DNA from: Iamia sp. SCSIO 61187
GTDB taxonomy: Bacteria; Actinomycetota; Acidimicrobiia; Acidimicrobiales; Iamiaceae
NCBI RefSeq assembly: GCF_019443745.1
Contig: NZ_CP050948.1
Location: forward strand, 1,674,001-1,738,000
Direction of reading: 5' to 3'
DNA: 64,000 nucleotides
Shown: positions 8,709 through 17,366 of the stretch, one piece after another
Position numbering within the stretch: position 1 is the first letter of the stretch
How the letters are laid out: the number at the start of each line of letters is the position of its first letter
Position numbers and translations under genes: made by a program
Notes under the pieces: model-generated
The model's input: the letters and a program-made list of their open reading frames with translations, nothing else
Database searches by the model: none
Told to the model about the DNA's origin: nothing

Positions 8709-9827
8709 TCACTCGGCGCGGGTGAGGGAGCGCTGGCGGCGGCTGAGCTGGGCCAGCTCCTCGGCCGAGCGCATGGCGGTCCGCACGCTCTCCTCGAGGG
8801 CCTCGCGGCTGGCGTGCATCTGCTCGGCGATGGCCTCCCGCCGGGTCGCGGCCTCGAGCTCGTCGCCGTCGCTGTCGGCGTCGCCGTCGGCCCGTTCGGC
8901 ACCGACGGCCGAGCGGGTGTGGGACGACAGGGCGGCGGTGGCCTTGCCCCAGTGGGCCTTGAACATGCCCACGTCGAAGGTGCCCTCGCGGACCCGGGCC
9001 TGGTCGAGCACGCGGGCGGGTGGCACCTTCAGGTCACGGACGATGCGGAACCAGGAGAGGAACTTCAGCAGGTAGTAGGTGGGGTCGTACTCCCACCAGA
9101 AGAAGCCGTTGCGGGCCGAGGCTTGGTAGTAGTGGTGGTTGTTGTGCCAGCCCTCGCCGCCGGTCCAGGCGGCGATGAGGGCCGAGTTCCGGCTGGTGTC
9201 GGTGGTGGCGTAGCGGCGGCGGCCCATGACGTGGGCCAGCGAGTTCACCGTGAAGGTGCCGTGCCACAGCAGGACGGTCGACCAGAAGAAGCCGACGACC
9301 ACGCCGGGCCAGCCGGCGATGAAGTACGAGGCCACACCGAGGGTCCACGGCGGGATCCAGTCGTGCTTGGTGAGGAAGCGGAGCTCGGGGTACTTGTTGA
9401 AGTCCTTGATCGAGTCCGGGTCCCAGCCCTTGTGCTTGTCGCACAGGATCCAGCCCATGTGGCTCCACCAGAACCCCTTGAGCGGGGAGTGCACGTCGCG
9501 CTCGGTGTCGCTGAACCGGTGGTGGTCGCGGTGGTGGCTGGCCCACCACAGGGCGCCCTTCTGGGCGGCGGTGCCACCCCCGAAGGCGAGGATGAACTGG
9601 AAGGCCCGGCTCGTCTTGTAGGACCGGTGCGAGAAGTAGCGGTGGTAGCCGGCGGTGATGAACCACATGCGCCCGAAGTAGAGGACGGCGCAGAGGGCCA
9701 GCGCCTTCCACGTCACGCCGGTCACGATGGCCAGCAGGCACAGGCCGTGGATCATGAACATCGGGATCGAGGCGGGCCAGTTGACCCGCTCGTCGGGCTC
9801 GCGCTCCAAGGCGTGGGCGGTGCTCAC
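8709..9827 (-). CDS. membrane acyl-CoA (delta-9 type) fatty acid desaturase
   Basis: A 372-residue integral membrane di-iron desaturase. The three histidine boxes are HRYFSH, HRDHH and HNNHH, spaced as in stearoyl-CoA desaturases, with hydrophobic segments between them. The C-terminal ~80 residues are charged and probably coiled coil (ATRREAIAEQMHASREALEES), which is longer than in the minimal family. GTG at 9827 gives a start a few residues before the first hydrophobic region, with GAGGA a few bases upstream. A perfect 16-bp palindrome lies 86 bp upstream, so repression by a TetR-type regulator is likely. A second, unrelated desaturase lies at 55585-56771. Confidence 0.92.
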   Translation of the reverse strand: MSTAHALEREPDERVNWPASIPMFMIHGLCLLAIVTGVTWKALALCAVLYFGRMWFITAGYHRYFSHRSYKTSRAFQFILAFGGGTAAQKGALWWASHHRDHHRFSDTERDVHSPLKGFWWSHMGWILCDKHKGWDPDSIKDFNKYPELRFLTKHDWIPPWTLGVASYFIAGWPGVVVGFFWSTVLLWHGTFTVNSLAHVMGRRRYATTDTSRNSALIAAWTGGEGWHNNHHYYQASARNGFFWWEYDPTYYLLKFLSWFRIVRDLKVPPARVLDQARVREGTFDVGMFKAHWGKATAALSSHTRSAVGAERADGDADSDGDELEAATRREAIAEQMHASREALEESVRTAMRSAEELAQLSRRQRSLTRAE

Positions 9828-9912
9828 GTCGGTGTCCTCACGGGGGGCTTCGGGTCGGCGGCGTTCGCTGACGGCCCCCGGGACTGACCGGTTCCCCGGG
9901 ACCGCAAACCAG

Positions 9913-9928
9913 CCTACCGACCGGTAGG
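9913..9928. promoter_or_regulatory. palindromic operator CCTACCG-AC-CGGTAGG upstream of the desaturase
   Basis: Perfect 7-bp arms with a 2-bp centre, overlapping the stop codon of the winged-helix gene and 86 bp upstream of the desaturase GTG. Size and symmetry suit a TetR-family dimer. No TetR gene is adjacent, so the regulator is unknown. Confidence 0.6.
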
Positions 9929-10738
9929 TAGTCCATCCAGCGGGAGCGTCGTGCCGTGGGGCACACGGATCTCGGGGGCGGCGGATCGGGATTCTCCCGG
10001 GCCTGGTCCGGGTCGTGGGGTGTCGGGTCGGGGTGGGGGGTCGGTGAGGGGGTCGACGATGGTGGTGGGGTCGCCGTCGGGGGTGGGGTCGCCGTCGGGG
10101 GTGGGGTCGAGGGGTCCGTGGTCGGGCCGGGGGTGGGTGCGGTCGAGGGCGTAGGTGCCGCGGGCGATGCGGGAGACCCGGTGGTGGTCGTGCTCGTGGC
10201 CGAGGGCGTCGGCGAGGGCCTTGACGGGGTGGGGGTGGGCGATGACGTAGCCGTAGCGGTGGAGCCAGGCGTGGATCTCGGGGAGGCGGAGGGGGCCGTG
10301 GCGGGCGAGGATCTGGAGGCAGGCCTGGCGCAGGATCGCCCCGGCGATGGGCTCGGCCCGTTCGGCGGCCGGGGGGATGAGGGGGTGGCGGTGGTCGGGT
10401 GGGCGGCGGCCCCGGGGCCAGGGGGTGCGGGGGTAGAGGGTGTCGCGGAGCAGGGCGAGCTGGCCGAGGAGGTCGAGGCGGCGTTCGGCCGTGGCGCGCA
10501 TGGTCTCGTCGAGGTCGTGGAGCTCGTGGAGCATCTGCTCGCGCTCGACGTGGCGGGCGAGGCGGTCGGCCGGGGTGAGGCCGGCGATCTGGCGGAGCCA
10601 GAACGTGGCCGAGCTGCCCAGGGTCGGAGGGCGGCCCCGGACCAGGGTCGGTGTCCACGACGGCCACGCCGGCGCCGGGTCCGCCCCCGGCGCCGCCGGC
10701 GTGCTGGTGGTGGTGGCGGTGGTGGTGGTGGTGGGCAT
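9914..10738 (-). CDS. winged-helix-domain protein with low-complexity tail, function unknown
   Basis: A 274-residue protein not assignable to a named family. Residues 1-30 are Thr/Ala/Pro-rich, and a helical, possibly coiled-coil stretch (ARHVEREQMLHELHDLDETMRA) follows. The core AILRQACLQILARHGPLRLPEIHAWLHRYGY ... HDHHRVSRIARGTYAL reads like a winged helix-turn-helix similar to those in restriction- and repair-associated proteins. The C-terminal ~80 residues are Pro/Asp-rich with a duplicated DPTPDGD motif encoded by short direct repeats at about 10065-10110. Codon bias follows the genome, so I take it as a real gene. It precedes the desaturase on the same strand. Confidence 0.6.
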   Translation of the reverse strand: MPTTTTTATTTSTPAAPGADPAPAWPSWTPTLVRGRPPTLGSSATFWLRQIAGLTPADRLARHVEREQMLHELHDLDETMRATAERRLDLLGQLALLRDTLYPRTPWPRGRRPPDHRHPLIPPAAERAEPIAGAILRQACLQILARHGPLRLPEIHAWLHRYGYVIAHPHPVKALADALGHEHDHHRVSRIARGTYALDRTHPRPDHGPLDPTPDGDPTPDGDPTTIVDPLTDPPPRPDTPRPGPGPGESRSAAPEIRVPHGTTLPLDGLPTGR

Positions 10739-10876
10739 GGGGACCCCCGGGTGGTGTCGACGGGTGTCGTCGGCTGCTCGCCGCCATCCGCCCCGGGGGT
10801 CACAGGTGGGCGTCGGGGACGATCATCGCAGGGGGGTACGACACCGAGACGACCGTCCACGCAGTGCGACCGCCGT

Positions 10877-10933
10877 GTCGGACGTCGAATCGCCAGCGAA
10901 TCGCCCTCCGACGGACCGACCTCACCCGATGGC
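10877..10933. repeat. dispersed repeat, copy 1 (contains CGAATCGCCAGCGAATCGCC)
   Basis: A 57-bp unit nearly identical to 11024-11080, with differences at only a few positions. Its core holds an internal direct duplication, CGAATCGCC-AG-CGAATCGCC, followed by CTCCGAC. A third, shorter copy lies at 19222-19250. All copies are intergenic. Confidence 0.75.
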
Positions 10934-11023
10934 GATGGGCGGGGCCGGGCGGCCGACCGTCCGCGGAGGCAACGGGGAGCCGTCGCCACCGACGCCGGCA
11001 GGACGCCCCGAGCGGCGGCGCGG

Positions 11024-11080
11024 GTCCGACGTCGAATCGCCAGCGAATCGCCCTCCGACGGACCGGCCTCACCCGATGGC
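11024..11080. repeat. dispersed repeat, copy 2
   Basis: Same orientation as copy 1 and 147 bp downstream of it. It matches across 57 bp except for scattered substitutions (for example GTCC for GTCG at its left end). It lies 38 bp beyond the mrpG stop codon. Confidence 0.75.
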
Positions 11081-11117
11081 GGTCCCGAGCCTCGACGCCG
11101 GCCGAGGTGGGCGTGCC

Positions 11118-11492
11118 TCAACCGTCGTGGTCACCCTCGCCCTCGGCCCGGCCCGCCTCGGCCCGGCCCGCCTCGGCCCGGCGGGCATCGGCCAGCTCGT
11201 CGACGGCGTCGACCCGGTGGGGGATGCCGGCGGCCAGGTAGGTCGAGCGGGCGATGAGGTTGGCCGCGACCGGCAGGGTGAGGATCTGGATGGCCGCGGC
11301 GAGCAGGGCGGAGGTGATGTCGTTCGCCGTCCTCAGCTCGGCGGCCGCCCCCGTCGCCAGGAGCACGAACCCGAGCGTCGAGGCCTTGGTCAGGGCGTGC
11401 ATGCGCGAGAGCACGTCCCGGAACCGCAGGACCCCGATCGCCGCCAGCAGCGTGAGCACGGCACCGACGAGGGCGAGGGTCTGACCGATCAT
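11118..11492 (-). CDS. mrpG: Mrp/Mnh Na+/H+ antiporter subunit G
   Basis: Last gene of the seven-function Mrp operon read right to left. The 124-residue protein has three hydrophobic segments and the MnhG/PhaG signature GVLRFRDVLSRMHALTKASTLG. The C-terminus is hydrophilic and Ala/Glu/Arg-rich (ADARRAEAGRAEAGRAEGEG), encoded by a short tandem duplication, so the tail may be variable. A GGAG site lies 5 nt before the ATG. It is separated from mrpF by 46 bp. Confidence 0.92.
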   Translation of the reverse strand: MIGQTLALVGAVLTLLAAIGVLRFRDVLSRMHALTKASTLGFVLLATGAAAELRTANDITSALLAAAIQILTLPVAANLIARSTYLAAGIPHRVDAVDELADARRAEAGRAEAGRAEGEGDHDG

Positions 11493-11538
11493 CGGTGCTC
11501 CGCCCGGTCGGGGCGGACCGTGGTCCTGGTGCCCCCGC

Positions 11539-11790
11539 TCACTCGCCCCGCCCCTCGATGTAGCGGGCGATGACCGCGGTGCTGATGAACCCCACGAAGG
11601 CGAGCAGCACCGCCACCTGGAGGAACGCTCCCCTCCCGGTGTCCATGGCGTTGACGAGGAGGAGCCCGATCCCCGCGACCAGCATCCCGTCGAGGGCGAT
11701 GACCCGGTCGGCCAGCGACGGTCCGCGCCCCATCCGCAGGCCGAACAGCACGAACGCCACCAGGAGCACGGCGTAGGTCACCGGGGTCAC
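11539..11790 (-). CDS. mrpF: Mrp/Mnh Na+/H+ antiporter subunit F
   Basis: An 83-residue, three-helix protein with the MnhF signature GPSLADRVIALDGMLVAGIGLL and the conserved C-terminal helix AFLQVAVLLAFVGFISTAVIARYIEGRG. GTG at 11790 overlaps the end of mrpE by 4 bp, showing translational coupling. The open frame extends far upstream, but only this start gives the family length. Confidence 0.92.
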   Translation of the reverse strand: MTPVTYAVLLVAFVLFGLRMGRGPSLADRVIALDGMLVAGIGLLLVNAMDTGRGAFLQVAVLLAFVGFISTAVIARYIEGRGE

Positions 11791-12317
11791 GGCGTCACCT
11801 CCCGACGCTCGAGGGCCTCCATGGCGGCGACGGCCTCGGCCGTCCCGAAGGCGTGGTAGGCCAACGAGGCCAGGTGGCGGACATCGCCCCGCACCGCCTC
11901 GACGTCGCCCCGGTGCAGGACGTGGACGTACATCACGGTCGGGTCGTGGTCGATCTGGATCGGGATCGTCCCCGGCGTCAGGGCCATGGTGTTGGCGACC
12001 AGGGTGAGCAGCCCGTCGGAGCACGCCGGCAGGGGGACCGCGACGACGCCCGTGATGACCTGCGACTCCCGGCTCACGATGGCCCGGGCCAGGTGGACGT
12101 TCGCCACCACGACCTGCACCAGGACCCAGCCGACGAACCGGGCGATGGCGACCGGGCGGAACCGGTGGCGGCCGCGGCGCGCCGGCCACCGGTCGGGGGA
12201 GATGGCCAGCAGGGCGGCGGCCACCACCACGCCCCCGAGCACGTTGGCCGGCGACGCCGTGCCCCAGGCCAGGACCCAGAGGACGACCAGCCCGGCGCCG
12301 TAGACGAGACGAGCCAT
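11787..12317 (-). CDS. mrpE: Mrp/Mnh Na+/H+ antiporter subunit E
   Basis: A 176-residue membrane protein. Two N-terminal hydrophobic segments come first. They are followed by FVGWVLVQVVVANVHLARAI and the MnhE hallmark LVANTMALTPGTIPIQID, with a soluble C-terminal domain (VMYVHVLHRGDVEAVR). The ATG at 12317 overlaps the mrpD stop by one base (TGATG). MrpE belongs to the membrane complex that exchanges cytoplasmic Na+ for external H+. Confidence 0.93.
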   Translation of the reverse strand: MARLVYGAGLVVLWVLAWGTASPANVLGGVVVAAALLAISPDRWPARRGRHRFRPVAIARFVGWVLVQVVVANVHLARAIVSRESQVITGVVAVPLPACSDGLLTLVANTMALTPGTIPIQIDHDPTVMYVHVLHRGDVEAVRGDVRHLASLAYHAFGTAEAVAAMEALERREVTP

Positions 12318-13942
12318 CAGCCGCCCCCACCCGCAGGGCCGTCCTGGGCGGGACCGCCCCCACCCACCGGGCCGTCCTGGGCGGGACCGCCCCCACCCGC
12401 GTCGCCGTCGTCGTCGGCGAGGTCGGTGGGGCCGTCGCCCAGCACGGCGGTGACGTACGGCTCCGGGTCGACCAGGTCGGTGGCGGCCCGGGTGCTCAGG
12501 TCGTAGAGCGGACCGGACAGGACGCCCAGGACCACGGTGCCCAGCGCCAGCACCACCGTGGGCACCACCATCAGGGCGGGCCCGCCCCACCGCGAGCGCG
12601 GGCCGCCCCGGGCGTCGGGGGCCGGGGGGCGGCCGTCCTCGCCCTCGGTCACGGGCGCCCAGAACGCCCCCATCCAGATCTTCATCAGGGCGAAGAGGGT
12701 GAGGAGCGACACCGCCACGCTGACCACGACCATGGCCCACTGGCGCTCCTCGGCGGCGGCGTCGACCAGCGAGAGCTTGGCCACGAACCCGCTCATGGGC
12801 GGGATCCCGGCGAGCGACAGGGCGGGCACGAGGAACAGCACCGCCAGCAGGGGCGCGCCCCGCACCATGTCCCCCAGGCGCGAGAGCCGGCTCGAGCCCC
12901 CGTGGTGCTCGATCAGCCCGCCGGTGAGGAACAGGGTGGTCTTCACCAGGATGTGGTGCACCGTGTAGAAGACGGCACCGGCCAGCCCGGCCACCGTCGC
13001 CAGCCCGAGGCCCATCAGCATGTAGCCGATGTGGCTGATGATGTGGAACGACAGCAGCCGCTTGACGTCGTCTTGGGCGATGGCCCCGAGCACGCCCACG
13101 ACCATCGTGGCCCCGGCCACCGCCATCACCAGCCAGGTGGGCAGCACCCCCGGGAACAGGAGGGTCTGGGTCCGGATGATGGCGTAGACCCCGACCTTGG
13201 TCAGCAGGCCGGCGAAGATCGCCGTCACCGGCGACGGCGCCGTCGGGTAGCTGTCGGGCAGCCAGAAGTACAGCGGGAACAGGCCCGCCTTGATGCCGAA
13301 CACCACCAGGAAGAGCCCGGCCAGCCCGCCCTGGACGCCGTCGGGCAGCTCGGCGATGCGGCCGCTCAGGTCGGCCAGGTTCACCGTCCCGGTGGCGCTG
13401 TAGGTGAAGGCCAGCGCAGCCAGGAACAGGATCGACGCGACCAGGCTGATCACCACGTAGGTCATCCCGGCCCGGACCTGGTCGAGCCGGCCGCCGAGGG
13501 TGATCAGCACGTAGCTGGCGGTCAGCATCATCTCGATGGCGACGAAGAGGTTGAACAGGTCACCGGTCAAGAAGGCAGCGGCCACGCCGGCGGCCAGCAC
13601 CAGGTAGACGGACTGGAACCCGACGTGGTTGCGCTCGGCGCCGGGCTGGCCCACGGCGTAGATCACCACCGCCAGCAGGACCACGGAGGCGACGACGAGC
13701 ATCACCGCCGAGAAGCGATCGGCCACCAGGGTGATGCCGAGCGGGGCGCCCCAGTCGCCGGCCTGGGTGGCCACGATGCCGTCGCGGTCGACCTCCACGA
13801 GGATGGCGACGGCCAGCCCGACGACGGCGGTCAGGGTCGAGATGCTGACGATCCGCTGCCAGCGGCGGGACCGCCCGACGAGGATCGAGACGGCCGCGGC
13901 CGCGAGGGGCAGCAGCACCGGGAGCGGCAGCAGCACCCTCAC
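12317..13942 (-). CDS. mrpD: Mrp/Mnh Na+/H+ antiporter subunit D
   Basis: A 541-residue NuoN/NuoM-like proton-channel subunit with about 14 hydrophobic segments. Conserved features include the Glu of FNLFVAIEMMLTASYVLI, the Lys of VFGIKAGLFPLYFWLPDSYPTAPSPVTAIFAGLLTKVGVYAI and the HIISHIGYM loop, typical of the MrpD branch of complex I-related antiporters. The C-terminal ~35 residues are odd: a Gly/Asp tail repeating GGGGPAQDGP, encoded by a 33-bp tandem repeat at about 12320-12400. It overlaps mrpC by 4 bp. Confidence 0.94.
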   Translation of the reverse strand: MRVLLPLPVLLPLAAAAVSILVGRSRRWQRIVSISTLTAVVGLAVAILVEVDRDGIVATQAGDWGAPLGITLVADRFSAVMLVVASVVLLAVVIYAVGQPGAERNHVGFQSVYLVLAAGVAAAFLTGDLFNLFVAIEMMLTASYVLITLGGRLDQVRAGMTYVVISLVASILFLAALAFTYSATGTVNLADLSGRIAELPDGVQGGLAGLFLVVFGIKAGLFPLYFWLPDSYPTAPSPVTAIFAGLLTKVGVYAIIRTQTLLFPGVLPTWLVMAVAGATMVVGVLGAIAQDDVKRLLSFHIISHIGYMLMGLGLATVAGLAGAVFYTVHHILVKTTLFLTGGLIEHHGGSSRLSRLGDMVRGAPLLAVLFLVPALSLAGIPPMSGFVAKLSLVDAAAEERQWAMVVVSVAVSLLTLFALMKIWMGAFWAPVTEGEDGRPPAPDARGGPRSRWGGPALMVVPTVVLALGTVVLGVLSGPLYDLSTRAATDLVDPEPYVTAVLGDGPTDLADDDGDAGGGGPAQDGPVGGGGPAQDGPAGGGG

Positions 13943-14445
13943 CTCGGGTCCTCCGTCGGCAGCGTGTCCGGTGTCCCGGCCAGGGTGGGATCGCCGTCCC
14001 CCCCGAGCCCGGGGCCCTCCAGGTCCTCGGCGGTGCCCGCGGTGGTCGCCTCGAGGTCCGCGGCCAGGGCGGCCTCGTCGTCCAGCTCGCGGTCGGCGAA
14101 CCCGGCCCGGGCCACGGCGCGGTCCTCGACGTCGTCGGCCACCTCGTCGTCGTCGGTGAGCATCCAGCTCCGGTAGGCGAGGGCGAGCAGCAGGGCGGTG
14201 GTGCCGAAGCTGATCACGATGGCGGTGAGGACGAGCGCCTGGGGCATCGGGTCGGCGAACGTGCTCGGGTCGCTGGCGCCGATCAGCGGGGCTCGGCCCC
14301 GCCGCCCGGCGTTGACGAACAGCACGTTGGCGCCGTGGCCCAGCAGACCGAGACCGATGATGATCCGCGACAGCTTCCGCTGCAGGAGCAGGTAGGTCCC
14401 GAGGGCGAACAGGGATGCCGCGGTGGCGGCCATCAGGACGTTCAT
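13939..14445 (-). CDS. mrpC: Mrp/Mnh Na+/H+ antiporter subunit C
   Basis: A 168-residue protein with three hydrophobic helices homologous to NuoK (LGTYLLLQRKLSRIIIGLGLLGHGANVLFVNAG, then DPMPQALVLTAIVISFGTTALLLALAYR). The C-terminal ~60 residues are an acidic, low-complexity extension (DDDEVADDVEDR...) not needed for the fold. The ATG at 14445 overlaps the end of the upstream AB fusion by 4 bp. Confidence 0.93.
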   Translation of the reverse strand: MNVLMAATAASLFALGTYLLLQRKLSRIIIGLGLLGHGANVLFVNAGRRGRAPLIGASDPSTFADPMPQALVLTAIVISFGTTALLLALAYRSWMLTDDDEVADDVEDRAVARAGFADRELDDEAALAADLEATTAGTAEDLEGPGLGGDGDPTLAGTPDTLPTEDPR

Positions 14446-17261
14446 CGCGGCCCTTCCGAGCGGACGGCCGCCCGGCGCGGCGGGGGGTCGTCGCCGAAGG
14501 ACTCGAACACCATCAGGGCCAGCCCGAGGACGGCCAGGTAGACGCCGACGTCGAACACGAGCACCGACGTCAGCTTCACGTTGCCGAGCACCGGGGGGTG
14601 CAGCGTCAGCGAGGCCGCCTCGAGCGCCGCCCCGCCGAGGGCGAGGGGCACCAGGGCGGTCGTGGCCGCCAGCAGGACGCCGCTGCCCAGCACGGTCCAC
14701 GGCTGCGACCGGGACAGCCGGCGCACCTCGTCGATGCCGCCGCTCACGTAGCGCAGGGCGACAGCGGAGCCGGCGACGATGCCACCGGCGAACCCGCCCC
14801 CGGGCTGGTTGTGCCCGGCGAAGAGAAGGTAGATCGACGCCATCATCACCGCGGTGAAGACGACCCGCACCGAGACGTCGAGGGTCACCAGCCGGCTGAG
14901 CCGCACCGCCGCGGGCAGGGCGTGGCCCGCGTCGCGGGGGAGCGGGCTGCCGTCGCCGGTCCGAGGGCGGCGCCCGGCCCGGGCCAGGGCGACGGTGCCG
15001 ATGGCGGCCGCGGTGAGCACGGTGATCTCGCCGAGGGTGTCGAAGCCCCGGAAGTCGACCAGGACCACGTTCACGACGTTGCGGCCCTCGCCGTCGGGGT
15101 AGGCCCGCTCCACCATGGCGTCCGCCGTCGGCGTCGGCGGGTCCTCGGCCCCGGTGGCGAGGGCGAGGAAGAACACCGTCGCCCCGACGGCGCCGGCCAC
15201 GACCAGGCGGACCGCCCGGCGGCCGGGGGGCGTGACGCTCTCGAAGCGGTCGGGCAGGCGGCGCAGCACGAGCACGAACAGCACGGTGGTCAGGGTCTCG
15301 ATGGCCACCTGGGTCAGGGCCAGGTCGGGTGCCCCCTGGATCACGAACAGCCCCGCCATGGCGTAGCCCACCAGGCCGAGGTAGAGGGCGGCGGTGAAAC
15401 GACGTCGCACCACCGTCGCGGCCAGGGCCGCCCCCAGGACCAGCCCGGCGGCCGGCACGTGCGCCGGCGTCTCGACCAGGGTCGGCCAGCCCGGCCACGA
15501 CGGCCCGGTCAGCAGCATGCCGCCCGGGATGGCGGCGGCGGTGGCGGCGATGACGCCCAGGTAGATCGGGAGCGAACCCGGCTGGGCCACGCCGGTGACC
15601 CGGTCGGCCGCCGCGTTCAGGCCCCGGAGGGAGAGGCCGTAGGCGCCGGACGAGGACGCCGGCGTGTGCCCGCGAGCCAGCACGGGCTGGACCCACCGCC
15701 GTCCGAGGTGCAGGGCGGCCCCGCCGGCCAGGACCAGCGCCGAGAGCAGCAGGGGGAGGTTGACGCCGTGCCAGACGGCCAGGTGCACCGGTCCCACCGT
15801 CCGGTCGAGGGCCTCGCCGGCCTCCTCGGCCAGGCCGTCGGCCAGGGCGGGCAGGGCGCCGAGCACGAAGGTGGCCCCGGAGAGCAGGGCGGCGGGCACG
15901 ACGAGGGCCGGGACCGGGGGCCCGAGGCTCCCGGCCGCGCACTCCGCCGCCGCCTCGGGCCGGGCGAGGCGGCCGAGGGCGCCGAGGGCGAAGCGGGCGC
16001 TGTAGGCGACGGTGAGCACCGAGCCGAGGACGATGCCGACGAGCGCCGCGGTGGCGCCGGCCCCGGGGGCGTGGTGCAGGGCCTCGAAGGCGGCCTCCTT
16101 CCCGACGAAGCCGAAGAGCAGGGGCACCCCGGCCATGGAGGCGCTGCTCACCACGGCGGATGCGGCGAGGAGCCGCCAGCCGGGGCCGGGTGCGGGCAGG
16201 CGGCGCAGGTCGCGGGTGCCGTGCTGGTGGTCGAGGGCACCGACGACCATGAAGTCGGCCGCCTTGAACGCACCGTGGGCGAGCAGCAGCACGCACCCGG
16301 CGAGGGTCGCCTCGGGCGAGCCCCAGCCGAACACGGCCACCATGAACCCGAGCTGGCTCACCGTCCCGAGGGCGAGCAGGAGCTTGAGGTCCGTCTGCCG
16401 CAGGGCCCGGAGACCGCCGACGATCATCGTCACGATGCCGACGGTGACCACCAGGGGGCGCCACAGGCCGACGTCGGCGAAGGCCGGGGCCAGGCGGGCG
16501 ATCAGGTAGACGCCCGCCTTCACCATGGTGGCCGAGTGCAGGTAGGCGCTCACCGGGGTGGGGGCGACCATGGCGCCGGGGAGCCACCCGTGGAACGGCC
16601 ACTGGGCCGACTTGGTGAAGGCACCGAGGAGGATCAGCACGAGGGCGGCGCCCACCGCGGTCCCGACCTCGGGGGGATCGGCCAGCAGGGCGCTGAGCCG
16701 GTACGTGCCCGCCGCCTGCCCCAGGACGATGAACCCGGCCAGCATGGCCAGCCCGCCGGCCCCGGTGACGAGCAGCGCCTGCAGGGCCGCGGCCCGCGCC
16801 CGGGCGTCGCGGTGGTCGTTCCCGATGAGGAGGAACGACGTGATCGACGTCAGCTCCCAGAAGCCGTAGAGCACGATGAGGTTGTCGGCCACGACGAGGC
16901 CGAGCATCGACCCGCTGAACAGGGTGAGCAGCCCGGCCAGGCGGCCCACGCCGGCGCCGGTGGGGGAGAGGTAGCGCCCGGCGTAGGCGAAGACCAGCAC
17001 CCCGATGCCCGAGACGAGCACGACCATCAGGGCCGCGAACCCATCGAGGCGCAGGTGCAGGTCGATGTCGAGGGCGGGCACCCAGCGGGCGACCTCGGTG
17101 ACCGGGCGGCCCTCGAGGACGCCGGGGAGGACGGCCGCCAGCCAGACGACGGCCGCCACCGGCCCGACGGCGCCCACCCACACGGCGCGCCGGCCCAACC
17201 GGTCGCCGGCGGCGAGCGCGGCCAGGCCCAGCACGGCGTGGAGGGCCAGCAGGGTGATCAC
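14442..17261 (-). CDS. mrpA: Mrp/Mnh Na+/H+ antiporter fused subunits A and B
   Basis: A 939-residue polytopic protein. The first ~630 residues are MrpA with NuoL/NuoM-like helices. Markers are the ELTSITSFLLIGND and TKSAQWPFHGWLPGAMVAPTPVSAYLH regions, with their Glu and Lys proton-path residues. Then come the MrpA C-terminal MbhD/MbhE-like segments. The last ~170 residues are a complete MnhB domain (VFTAVMMASIYLLFAGHNQPGGGFAGGI). So A and B are one polypeptide and no separate mrpB exists. GTG start at 17261. First gene of the operon. Confidence 0.94.
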   Translation of the reverse strand: MITLLALHAVLGLAALAAGDRLGRRAVWVGAVGPVAAVVWLAAVLPGVLEGRPVTEVARWVPALDIDLHLRLDGFAALMVVLVSGIGVLVFAYAGRYLSPTGAGVGRLAGLLTLFSGSMLGLVVADNLIVLYGFWELTSITSFLLIGNDHRDARARAAALQALLVTGAGGLAMLAGFIVLGQAAGTYRLSALLADPPEVGTAVGAALVLILLGAFTKSAQWPFHGWLPGAMVAPTPVSAYLHSATMVKAGVYLIARLAPAFADVGLWRPLVVTVGIVTMIVGGLRALRQTDLKLLLALGTVSQLGFMVAVFGWGSPEATLAGCVLLLAHGAFKAADFMVVGALDHQHGTRDLRRLPAPGPGWRLLAASAVVSSASMAGVPLLFGFVGKEAAFEALHHAPGAGATAALVGIVLGSVLTVAYSARFALGALGRLARPEAAAECAAGSLGPPVPALVVPAALLSGATFVLGALPALADGLAEEAGEALDRTVGPVHLAVWHGVNLPLLLSALVLAGGAALHLGRRWVQPVLARGHTPASSSGAYGLSLRGLNAAADRVTGVAQPGSLPIYLGVIAATAAAIPGGMLLTGPSWPGWPTLVETPAHVPAAGLVLGAALAATVVRRRFTAALYLGLVGYAMAGLFVIQGAPDLALTQVAIETLTTVLFVLVLRRLPDRFESVTPPGRRAVRLVVAGAVGATVFFLALATGAEDPPTPTADAMVERAYPDGEGRNVVNVVLVDFRGFDTLGEITVLTAAAIGTVALARAGRRPRTGDGSPLPRDAGHALPAAVRLSRLVTLDVSVRVVFTAVMMASIYLLFAGHNQPGGGFAGGIVAGSAVALRYVSGGIDEVRRLSRSQPWTVLGSGVLLAATTALVPLALGGAALEAASLTLHPPVLGNVKLTSVLVFDVGVYLAVLGLALMVFESFGDDPPPRRAAVRSEGPR

Positions 17262-17366
17262 GGTGCGGCGGGGGCCGTCATCGGCGGGGGTCGTCCTCGG
17301 GTGGTCGGTCGTCGTGGGCCCCGTCGGCGACGGGGAGGGCGGGCCGCAGCGGGCGGCCCAGGGCGC

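Larger units (their letters stand above)
10739..11117. other. gene-free stretch carrying two copies of a dispersed repeat
   Basis: About 380 bp between the winged-helix gene and mrpG. Open frames here show no homology or coding logic. Two near-identical 57-bp units (listed separately) occupy about a third of it, and the rest is featureless GC-rich sequence apart from a (GCCCGGCCCGCCTCG)-like duplication just inside the mrpG 3' end. Confidence 0.6.
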
